Of a DNA stretch of 64,000 bases, positions 24,601-36,600 are shown in pieces; positions within the stretch are counted from its first letter, which is position 1; each line of letters opens with the position of its first letter. The DNA comes from Colius striatus. Its lineage: Eukaryota; Chordata; Aves; Coliiformes; Coliidae. The notes under the pieces were generated by a model. It saw only the letters and a list, made by a program, of their open reading frames with translations. It searched no databases and had not been told where the DNA came from. The position numbers and the translations under genes were made by a program. The stretch lies in the NCBI RefSeq assembly GCF_028858725.1, contig NC_084771.1, forward strand, positions 2,756,915-2,820,914. The letters run 5' to 3'.

Positions 24601-27600
24601 AGGGAAATCCCTACAGCCTTCTCCTAAACATTCCCTCCTCTGTGAGAGTCACTTGCTTTCAGCAAGCACTGAGCTCTGCCAAACCAGCCTCACAGGCAGC
24701 ACGTTCACAGGGTCAAGAAGCCAGCAGAGCCCAAGGCTGGCACTGAAGCAGTGATGTCACCCCCAGCCATGGCAGCTGAGCCACATGAGGAGTCACAACA
24801 GGGTGCAAAGCATCACCAGGAGGCACAAAACATCACCAGGAGGCACAAAGCATCACCAGGAGGCACAAAACATTACTAGGAGGCACAAAACTTCACCAGG
24901 AGGCACAAAACATTACCAGGAGGCACAAAGCATCACCAGGAGGCACAAAACATCACCAGGAGGCACAAAGCATCATCAGGAGGCACAAAGCATCACCAGG
25001 AGGCACAAAACATTACCAGGAGGCACAAAGCATCGCCAGGAGGCACAAAACATTACCAGGAGGCACAAAGCATCACCAGGAGGCACAAAACATTACCAGG
25101 AGGCACAAAGCATCACCAGGAGGCACAAAGCATCACCAGGAGGCACAAAACATTACCAGGAGGCACAAAGCATCACCAGGAGGCACAAAACATCACCATG
25201 GGCTGCAGGGGAATCTCTCCTCTGGCACCTGGGGCACCTCTCCTTCTCCACTGACCTGGGTGTCTACAGAGATGTTGTTGTCACATTCTCACTCCCTTCT
25301 GCTGCAGTTCAGCACCTGCACAGCAACTTTGTCCCCTTGTCCAACACATTAACCCCAGAGATGTCACCTCCATGGCTAATGGGCTCTGCCTTGGCCAGCG
25401 TTGGGTCCATCTCAGAGCCGGCTGGCCCTGGCAGATATAGGGGAAGCCTCTGGCAGCTTCTCATAGAAGCCACTCCTGTGGACCCCCACTACCAAAACCT
25501 GCCCACACAAACCCACCACAGCCTCCCAGAACCAGTGAGCCAGGGTGGCATCAGAGAGAAAGACCCACTGCCCAAGCTCTGATGCTACATCAGGCCTGAG
25601 ACAGCACCGTGCACCCATGTCCCTGGGATGCCACCCCTTGCATGGAAACACCTGTGCTAGCCAGGACAAAAACCCCTGCTTGCCTGTGCAAATCCCTTCC
25701 AAATCCTCATCCCCAAGGGAAAAAGCACAGTTAAAAAAATACCTGGGGAAGTTCTGCTTTCACAGAAAGGGAAGGTGCTGTGCCCTCTGCAGAAATCCTC
25801 ACTCCTGACACTGTTCTCTCCTGGCCACCACGGCTGAAGGAGGTGACAGTGCTCCACTGACTCTTTCGAGGAAACCTGTTTGATGTTGTCTCTCATGCCC
25901 CCTTGCTGTGCTTGCCAGCCTTCAATCCCTGCCCTGACAGTTCCTTGATTTAGCTCCTTCTCCCTGCTTTGTTTTGGTTTTCCCTTCGCAGCTCTTCATT
26001 TCAAGCCACCACAGAATCACAGCCCAGCCCTCGTGAGCTTTCAAGGGAGCACCAAGCTGAGGAGAGCAGCTCAGAGAAATGAATCAGGTTACAGAGAAAG
26101 AACAATTCCTTTCTGTCTCTGTTGCTGGGTATTTGAAGGTCAAAGTGAGCTAGAGAGTGAGTTAGAGAAGGGTCCCTGGTCTGACTGATCCTCCTTTCCA
26201 GGCATACACCCACAGTTCAGACCAGGTGTAGTGATCATTTGAAGGCCAGGACACGCAGGACCTGCAGAGCTCTCCTGCTCTGGGCTTCTCACTTTCCTTC
26301 CTGCAGCACCCAGCAGCTGGAAGGCTCCTCAGAAACAAGAGGCTGGTATTCTACTATTCAATTGTTTTGTAGAGACTCAGCCTACTGCAAATGCCTCCTT
26401 TAAAACTCAACCACTCTGCCTTCGCCTAGATGGCTTGAGGATATCTTTGAGGAGTACTGAGAAAGATGACAGCTCAGGTTTTCTACACAGAGCTATAAGG
26501 AATGCACTGGCAGAGCTTGTATATCCCAGAGTCACACACACAAAGAAACCAAACAGTCTTGGCTCTTGAGCTTAGCCCAAAGTTCCCAGGAGCTGGGTAG
26601 CCCATTCTCTGCTGCTCCTCATCACATCCCAGCACTTGGACCTGCCTTTGGCTTTCTGTGATGCCAGTAACACAGAGGGGGTTTCCTCTCCCCTCTTGCT
26701 GATCCAGTGAGAGAGGATCAGTGTCCAAGCAGCCCCTGAGCTCGCTGCTGCAGAGCTGGATGGAAGCTTGGCAGGATGCTGCACGCAGAGCTCCCATTCA
26801 CACAGCCTTGAGCAGCAGGGAGGGAGCTTGGCTTCTCCCTTGCAGTTCAAACTGGGTGCCCACCATCCCTGTTCCCTGTGCTCCTTCCATCCCCTGCCTT
26901 TTCTGCAGGGACCCTTCCTCCACAAGCCTCCTGCTGAGATTTACTCTGCAAATCCCTCTGGCACACTGCTCTAAACTATGTCACCACATGACATGCTCTT
27001 CATTGTGGCAGGGGGAACCAGGGCCCATTGTGCCTTCTCACAAGGTGCACATCTGTGTGACAAAGCAAGGCTGCAAGCTCTGGACAGCTCTGTCAGTCCA
27101 CCACTGCCAGATCATGAAGGGAAATGGTTGCCTGGAATATTTTGGCTCTCTTTGCCTTCAGCTTTTATTTTTCTCAAGGAGCAAATGAAGAGCAGATCTG
27201 ACAGTTTTCGTCTTAACCTCACCCTCTTACTTTTCTGTGGCTGTAGGATCAACCAGCCTAACTCCACTCCCTCTCCCTGTCCTCACTACAGGAAGGTGGC
27301 TTTGGGTGTCTGTGGAGGAGAATGACAGACTTGGTCTGGCATGGGAGGTGTCACAGGCTTACAACATTTGCAAAGCCCTTGCTCTGACCTTCTCTCTTCC
27401 CCAGTGACACAGAGATGAGGTGTTCCTGCACCCACACTCCTGCTCTTATTCACACATCCCATGTGCATCTGCCTGCGGGTGAGCCCTTATCACTGCCAGC
27501 TGAGCAAAGCTGATGAGATGCTTGGAGCTATTGTCAGAGAACAACCACACACATCCTCACAGCAAAGCCTTCTGGACATGAAGAAGGACAAGCAAAGCTT

Positions 27601-30600
27601 AGACCAGGGTCTCCAGCTACCACCAGCTCTATGCTACCAGCACACGCTAAGCTCAGTACGCAGCAAGCCCAAGACCCCTGACCAGATGTATTCCCCTACT
27701 CAGAGTGCCTCTTGCAGCCAGCATGATTTCTTTGGGGCTTTGAGCAGCTGTTTGCACTGGGAACCAGTCTCAGCAGTGGTGGTGTGAAATGGCTGCAGCA
27801 GTGGGCAAGGATGGGCTGCTGCCTGCCTGCGTGAGGCAGCCTGAAGATCTACCTGCCCACCCATCAGCACAAAAGACACCGAGCTGAAGACACAGAGGCA
27901 CCAGGGAAGTGCCTGGAAGCACAGAGGAGATGTGAGGGGCTGAAGGGAGGAGCAGCAAAGCTCTGCCTCAGCCCAGCCAGCCCCAGTGCCACGGGGAGGC
28001 TCGAGCTGGCAGCATCACCGCTCCGCTGCTGCTCGCTTGCAATTTGTATCATGGGCAATTAAACCCTTCCTGTGCACGGAGATGGGATGTAATAGTCTGA
28101 ATATTCAGCCTTTAACATGGAGGCATGAAAGGGACTGTGAAGCATATTGCCTCTGGTCACCCCCAGCCACTCTGAGAAACAGTCTCCATTTCATCCCACA
28201 TTTGCAGCAGGAGGAATTCACATGGGCCTTTGAAGGGGAGGCGGTGGGACTGCACGGTCTGGGCATGCAGGGAACAAAACAGAGCTGATTTCTACTCAAG
28301 AGAAAAAACCCCACCAGTTTTGATGCAGATAAATTCAAACTGCCAAAACCTACAATGAATGAGCTCAGCCTCAGCCTTCCATTCAGAAACCCTGTTTCTC
28401 CTTCAGCCAGCTAACACAATATTCCACTTCACCCTTATCTATTTGAGTCACTCCATTTTCACTTTCACTTTCAAACACTCGTTTTCTTGCTTAACTTATG
28501 GAACACAATTTATCACCATATGGAAAGCAAATCAAACCAATCTGATGATACTAAGTGCAACCATTTGGATTGTCCCTAAAGGCATTTTCCTTCAGAAATT
28601 GCTTAAGAATGCTGGCTGTTTGTCCCAGGTAGGAGGGGACAGTGAGACTCCCTGACAATGCTGGCTCTTCACCCTAGACCAGAAAACAGAAACCCCAGCC
28701 TCTGAGCAACTCTCTGACTTGGCTCTCACACACCTGAAATGTCCAGACCTCTCCCACTGAGAGATCTAAAACCTTCAGCTCAGATAAATCAGCTCTGCCT
28801 TAGAAGCAATCCAGCCCATTGAGTGACAACTGCTGGGACAGCTCAGAGCCTATATCTTTCAGGTTTGACACAATAACGCTTTCCCTTTGACTTGGAGGAA
28901 TCAATTTAATGAGGTTCAGAGCACAGATCACAAACCTGAATCAAACACAAGCTCCTGGCCTGTGCTGGGGAGCTGCATCACCCCAGGAGCCACACAGGCC
29001 TCAGCCCACATCCCTGCCCATGGAGGGTGAGGAAAACTGTCCCTTCCCACTGCCCAGGGATTCATCTGGAGTCCTGTGCCCAGTTGTGGGCTCCCCAGCT
29101 GCAGAGGGACAGGGAACTGCTGCAGAGAGGCCACTGCAGGGCCACCCAGATGCTCAGGGGACTGGAGCATCTTCCTTGTGAGGAAAGGCTGCGGGCCCTG
29201 GGGCTGTTCAGGCTGGAGAAGAGGAGACTGAGGGGGAGCTCATTAGCAGTTACCAGCATTTAAAAGATGTTTGTCAAGGGGATGTTTGTCAAGGGGATAG
29301 GACAAGAGGTACTGGACAAAAGCTGGAACACAACAAGTTCCACTTAAACATAAGAGAAACTTCTTTCCTGTTTGAGTGAGGGAGCCCTGGCCCAGGCTGC
29401 CCAGGGAGGGTGTGGAGGCTCCTGCTCTGGAGGCTTTCAAACCCCCCTGGACACATTCCTGTGTGACCTGATCTAGGTGGGAGCTGCTTCAGCAGAGGGG
29501 TTGGACTGGATGAGCTCTAAAGGTCCCTTCCAACCCCCACCATGCTGTGATTCTATGACTGCAGCCATGGCCATGCAGGTGCAGCACAGCCAAGCTGCTT
29601 TTAATGCCCTGCCAGAGCACATCCATCCAAACTGAGAGGGAGCTGCAATCTGCCAGCACAGCCAGGGGACAACCCTCCAGCCTGCTCCGGGATCTAGTGA
29701 GGAGAGTCTCTGGCCTAAGTCTCATGGTCTATTAATAAGCAAGAAACTCAAGTTGCTGGCAGACACCTCTGGACAGGGAGTCCAGGCTCAGCTGCTGTGG
29801 CCATGAGCTGCAGTAGAAGTTTTCTGTGGGCAAGGTTGAGGAATCCTGAGTTACAGTGCTCTCAGGTCAGACTCAGTGAGCACACTGGCTACTTGGGAAG
29901 AGCCTGCAGTAAGCATCCCTCCTGGGCTGACTGCAAGGGTTCAGGGCAAAAACCCCTCTGCATTCAGCCTGGCTGAAGAAACGTGGCACAAAATGAACAG
30001 GGGGCTGAGCCACTGCTGTCAGCAGAAGGCTGGGGATTGGGTCTGGGAAGGAATTCACAACAGCCTCTTGCTTCATTGTGGATGTTGATTTATCCCATGC
30101 GCTGGGAGCTGTGGCACCTGTGTGCCAGGACTGACCCTGCAGCTTAAACCTGACCAAGCACACAGACACCTCCCATTTGGTGGTGGGCTGGGGAGCACAG
30201 TTAATTAACTTTAGGGTTTTGCTCTCCAGAAATGCCTCTGAAGGAAAGCACTTTTCTCCTCAGGAGGCCACTGTCCAGGTTTTCACATTTTATGTAGTTC
30301 CAAATCTTAGAGGCAAACACCCAGCTTTTTATTCATGGTTTCTGATAACAGATTCCTTGTGTTTTCTGCACAATAAACAGCCTATAAACAAAAAACCCAA
30401 CATGGATGTCACACAGAAAATATCTTGGAGGGGATTAGTGTGTGCTCTGGATAATAAAAGGAGCTGGCTGAATTATTCATAGTGACTAAATCAGCCCTTT
30501 TCCCATTTGGGAGCAGACCCTGGACGCTGGGGAAGCTCTTGGGATACAGTCAGGGTGGGAATAACTCATTTGTTTCATTAGCCCTTCTGTTGCAGCTCGT

Positions 30601-33600
30601 GATTTGTCCCACATGAGTGGTGCTGTTCCTCCCTGGCCTCACAATTTGTTTTCCTTAAGGCAGTGACAAAGGCTGGCTACAGGAGGGCTGCTGCCCTTTG
30701 CTGCCTACCCGACCTCATGTGAGCAGCCAGGTGAGGAACAGGCCCTCTCCTCACACTTGGGCATGCAGGAATGTGCTCAGGTCACCCTTCCTGAACATCA
30801 AGGAATCAAGAGATGTACTCACTCTGTGAGGAAAGGAGTGTTGGTGAAGGTGTTACAAATGCACAACCAGCTCCTGCAGCGCTGAGCCATCGCTCAGGCG
30901 TGGAAACCAACGGCCAGAAAAAGCCCTTAGTGAGCAATACTCATTTCCCAACACTTTCAGTTTCTATGAGATACATCCTTATCTGGGACCAAAGGCTGAC
31001 CCAGCTCATTACACCTGCACGTGTCCTGAGCTGCTTCGCTACACGGATGCTGCTGCCTGCCTGGCTGCACAGCGGGCAGCCCAGGAGCAGCGCACAGTCC
31101 TTGGCACAGCACTGCAGCGTGCTTCAGGCACTGCCATCCACCCTGGAAGTGGGTGCATCTGGGCTGTTGCCTCCTAGGCAGGTGATTTGTGAAGCAGTTT
31201 GAAGTCCTTTCAGTGGAGAAGTGCCGTGCAGCCGCTGGAGTCTGTTGTTGTCAGGGATGAAGGGGGGACGTAACAAATTTCCTTTACCTATGGGCTTATC
31301 TCCTGCTCCAGAGCAACACATTTAAGCATGTTAAAAAGTGTGCCATTTTCATTTCATTTCCTTGCTACTTATTCCAAAGCAGCCAAAGCTGAGTATAATC
31401 AAGACTTAAGTGTTCCTCAGAGCCAGACAATTACTACTGGTCTCAGTTTCCCCATCTGTTAAGAAGAAATGAAGGTATGAGGCCAAGCCTTGCAGCAGCA
31501 CCCTGGGGCTGCAAGCCAAGGCTTGCTCCCACACGACCTGCCCTGCAACAGAGCACAGCCATGCTCCTCTGCTCCCCTGCCCAGACACCTCAAACCACCC
31601 AAAGGCTCTCTGTAAGGGGGGCTCAGACCTGCACAGCTTCTGTGGAGCCTGATTCCTCTCCTAGAGACATCTGTCCCTGCTGCTGGGCCAGTTCAGCCAC
31701 TCACTGCCAGCTTGCTGCACACTGATAGAGCTGCATTGATGGGGGTTTTACCCAAAGAGCTGCGATTCAGCAGCTCTGCCACCTGTGGCTCTGAGCAGGG
31801 AGGAAGCAACCCTTGAAAGAGGGTTGTGAGGACAGCCACTGCCTCTCTGCCTCAAAGCCATCCCTGCACAGAGAGCAACCATGAGCAAAGACAAAGTTCC
31901 CCAGATCCCCAAGCTGCCTATATCACAGCAGTCCCCTTCCTCACCGCTGCCTCTTGTCAGATTTAACTTTGAAAGCCAAAACCTCCCTCCCTGGCTTCTT
32001 GGGATTTACATGAAAGCAGTCAGTGGGGAGTTCTCTTCATTCATGCTGGGCTTATACTTCTAAATTATAAAGTGTGTCAAATGAGGATTTAATTTATATT
32101 TAACAAGACAAGGTTTGTAAATTAATTATTCATCAGCTGATAATGAATAAACATTTCCCCCCTTCCCTCCCTCCCCCTTTCTCACAGTGTTTTCACGAAT
32201 GCACCATACATGCAAATCTATTACATCTATTCTGCAGTACTTCAGACGTGGGAAAATAGTTCTTCATCCTCAATTTTGTGTGGTGTGTTGCATGGTAACT
32301 AATGCAGCCAGGCAAAGCATTAGGAATTCAATCCTGTGCAGCATCTCTTTCCTAAAGAGGGGAGAGAGGAATATTCAACACGTGTATTTGGCCATATCAC
32401 CCTCTTTGGCTTCCAGTCCCCCGTTCACAGGCAGAGATAAGGAAATAATTTGTTATAATGAAGGCAGGAGCTTAGCCCTATGCTCTGAGGATCACAGGTA
32501 CCTCAAAGGCAGCAGGATCTGGTCCCTGGTAGACACCAGAGGAGAATTTGGCTTTTTCCATCTTTCTCATCATTAAGTGATGAGATTGAGGCGCTGCACA
32601 GCCCCAGAGGGACTGAGGCGCTGCACAGCCCCAGCAGGACTCAGGTGCTGCACAGCCCCAGCAGGACTGAGGCGCTGCACAGCCCCAGCAGGACTCAGGC
32701 GCTGCACAGCCCCAGCAGGACTGAGGCGCTGCACAGCCCCAGCAGGACTGAGGCGCTGCACAGCCCCAGCAGGACTGAGGCGCTGCACAGCCCCAGCAGG
32801 ACTGAGGTGCTGCACAGCCCCAGCAGGACTGAGATGCTGCACAGCCCCAGCAGGACTCAGGCGCTGCACAGCCCCAGCAGGACTGAGGCGCTGCACAGCC
32901 CCAGCAGGACTCAGGTGCTGCACAGCCCCAGAGAACAGCTGCATCAAGTTTTGCTACAGAACTTGGCACACAAGGGCATCTCCTCACACATCCCAAAGAG
33001 AGGGGCATTCAGCTTCTCAGCCAGTCCTGACTGTGCTGCCTCTGATGCCAGGCAGCTGAGGCAGGTAACCGTGGCTCAACCCTGGTTGGGTGCCACGTCT
33101 CCACTCACTGCAGCTCCCACAGTGGCTGTGCTCTGTGTTCAATTCCTCGAGCCTCACACTTGGGTTTGTGCAAGAAAGGAAGAAAAGGACATTCAGCTTT
33201 GACCTCTGGGAGGACTGTGAAAAGCTCTGAGCAGGACTTTTTCCATCCCCAAGCTGGGAACAGCACCTTTTCCACCCCTCTCACAGACGTCCTGGGGACC
33301 AGAAGACACTCAGCCCCAACGGCTGGCGACCACTTTACTTCTACAGCATCATTTCCTGAGAGTTAAGCATCCCTAAAGGAAAGTGAACCAGAACTCTAGG
33401 TGCCCTTGACACCAGTTACAGCTATAATCTATAGCAATGAAGCCGTTATGAAACAAAACCAGCAGCAAATCCCTCTGAGCAAGTGACCAGTCAGCAAGAA
33501 AAATCAAACCCAGAGCCTCCTGCACTGGTGCTCGCTGCCCTGACACCTCTTCCTGCAAATGTGCTCAGGGAAACAAGGTGAGTCTTTGCACCAGGCTCAG

Positions 33601-36600
33601 CTTAGGGATAAGCCAAGGACATCTAAACACTGTCTGCCTGAATGGGAATTGTAATTGGGTGTCCAGACCCGTGGGAAGCTGCAGCACTGTGGGTGGTAGC
33701 TCAAGGTGCTGCTGCCAGCACCCAGGGGCTGCAGGCGACTCTGGAAGGGCTCCTGGCTGAACACACCCTTTCCCTGGGGGTACAAACACAGTTCCCCACC
33801 TCCCTGAGAAGGGCCACGTGCCTCACACCCACACAAAGACAACAGGCTCCCGGGGATGGCGAGGAAATCCCAATCCATGCAGCCACTGGAGCAAACAGCT
33901 GTGAGTCCTAGTGGTCTCACTTTTCTGCACCCTTGGCCCATCCTCTTTCAACCAAGCCCTGTTCCATGTCCTGTCACCTAACCATCTCCTTGCTTGATTC
34001 CTTGTTACAGCCACATTTTAACTGGCAGAGCATAGAGGGACATTTCCCCAGGGAGGAGAGAACAACACATTCACTCCAGTACCTAAATGGGAAACAAGAC
34101 AGCCATTCTGGTCGACAAAAGATACCAGGAAATCACTTTACATTTCTTCCCTCTCCAGACCTGCCTGCCTTCTGCTGACTCCTGAATGTTAATGTTATTT
34201 ATGACAAGTGATTGATGAGGAGGATGCAGAATTCACACCCAGCACGGGGCATTCTCAAATCACCTATTCATTTTTAAGGACCGGAATCAGTTTTGTTTCC
34301 TGACGTGATTTATCACTTGGAGGTTGAGTGCTGGCTATGAGGGGCCAGCTTCCAAGCCCTGGCACAGCATCACCAGGCTGAAGGCAGCAGTGAGGAGTTA
34401 ACCCTTTGAGGAGTGAGCAGATCATCAGAGGACAGTGGTGTTCAACCCACGTTGCTTGTGTTGGAGCCTGCTACTCTACCAGCACATCAGCATCCCTCCA
34501 TGCCTTCAGCTTCAGGTGCACAGACCATGCCAATAGGTCTTCAAAGCAGAACTAGGTTTTTATCTCCTCCAAAGCCTGGCTATGTGAAAGAGAAGCATTT
34601 ACATAAGATACTGTCATTGCAATGCACCCAGAAGAGATCAATGGGATGTTTCCCCTCAAGTGGACCTTCCAGCCTGCACGAGCCTCTGCGTGTGTCAGAC
34701 AGAAATCTCCCCATGGGCTCAGAAGATCTAGCTCTGAGTCAAGTTCTGGTTGCCTTCCCTTGGGAACATGCATCTCCTCAAGCTATGTGTGGGAAAAGGG
34801 AAAGATCAGGCACGTGGGACAGGCCTGACAGCTGGGGGAAGGCAGAGCTCCTCACACTGGGAGAAGCTCCATGGACAAAGTGGGAATGATACAGCCCCAG
34901 CAAAGACAATCTGCATCATATGTTTGATGCCAGCCTGCCAGTGGCTGGCACGACCCACAGAGTGACTCCATTGCATCAGCATGGAAAAGCAAACAAACTC
35001 TAAGCAAGTGAGTGAAGCAGCCAAGTCTAGAGGTGACACTCCACCAGCATGTCACAGCTCTATTGCTTCAGGAGATGCTGTAGCAGGGTGCAGCCTCTCT
35101 CATGAGCTGGTTTTCATGCTCATGAGAATGATGGCAGCTTTCTGCCACCCAAGGCTGCAAGACCTGGGCCAGCTGTCCTCAGGACCTTTAGTATCAGCCC
35201 AGCATCTCAGGGAGGAAGTTTTTCAAGCTCAAGGGCATCAAGGATCCAAGCTTAGGAAGTTACCTAAGGAGGCAAGGAAGGAGAGATGCCCAAAGAGAGT
35301 CTCTATGGGGAGTCACATGAAGGTGTTTCTGTATCACTGGTAACTGCTGGGACCTAGCAGGGACCCCTGGGCATGTGGCATCTGAGCACTTCAGCAAGAC
35401 ACTGCAGCCAGTTGTGACTGATGCCACAAAACCCCTTCACTGTCTCTAGGCTGAGTGGTCTCCTCCCCATCCCGAGCAGCTCTGTGCCACTCCACTCCCA
35501 CAAACAGCAATGTCTGCCTCAGCTGGGAAGGCTGCACAGGGGTAGGTTGGCCCCAAGGTAGCAGCTTCCCCAGCAGAGGTTGGCAGTTCCAAGTGCCAGT
35601 CTTGCCTTCACACTCCTGGCTCACATGAAGTGCACTGCGACCCTCTGCAGTCGTGGAGTCCTACTTCATGAAGGGTAAAAGCTTCTGCTGACTCTTAGAA
35701 AGAGCTGAACACACAGGTTGAGCTGCTCTAGGAGCTCTCAGCAGCACTTTCCCACATGATTCTTTGGTGGCAAGTAAGTGTGGTGTTCACATTTGGTGGG
35801 GATGGCTGTTGTCACTGCCTTGCATCCTGCTTCACAACATGCTGAGCACACCTGAAGCTCCTACACCTGCAGCCAGGTATGGCTGGAATCAGCAGAGTGG
35901 ATCTAAAAGACTCCAAGACTGGGATGGCCAGATGTACGTTCTCTCATACCCATCACCATGGCATAAGCTGTGTTTCTTAGGAAACCAGACTAGCAGCAGT
36001 GCCTGGTATCTCCATTTAGGAGAAGAGATGAACTCTGGATGCAAGGCTGGATTTTAGAAGCCACTCTGTACTGCTACCACCTGCATGGCTCTGCAGTGCT
36101 CCTCTGACAGGGAGGAGAGCAGTTTCCAACAGGAGTGGACAGGGGTGAGGTAAATGGAAAAGGGGGAAAGAGAATGAGGATGTGCACCGTGGTTTTGTGT
36201 GCTTTTCTTTGCACAGCCTTGTGCAGTGCAAAGCACATGGGACAGCCACCTACAATGTGACTTTTAGGCCCTACATCTAGGCACAGCAGTGTCTGGGAGG
36301 TGAGTACAGCTGGCTCCTGCACTCTTCCCCCTGCACTGCTGCTTTTGTGGCACTGAGGCTTCATGCCCACACTCTCACATGGGATGGAGGAACTTGTCCT
36401 ATCTGCTGGCAGCCAGGGATGACATCTACATGGCTTGGGCTGTGGTTGTCCTCCTGGAGACCAGGGCACAGAAGCTTTTGGCCTCGAGGCTGCCCCTACT
36501 GGGGCTGCAGCCCATGGGCAGGGGCTGCTCAGAGGCACATGCTCAGCAGGGGCTGCTCAGAAGGACTGCTTCAAAATGCTTTTTGGAGGGCAGGTGGTAC

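Noticed and set aside
24785..25582. 265-residue plus-strand open frame
   Set aside because: It is translation of the 20-bp minisatellite and its flank, with no splice support, no conserved motif and an intronic position.
32478..33202. Repeated 'CWGCAAPQS' or 'GLRRCTAPA' proteins of 120-185 residues
   Set aside because: False frames of the 27-bp minisatellite.
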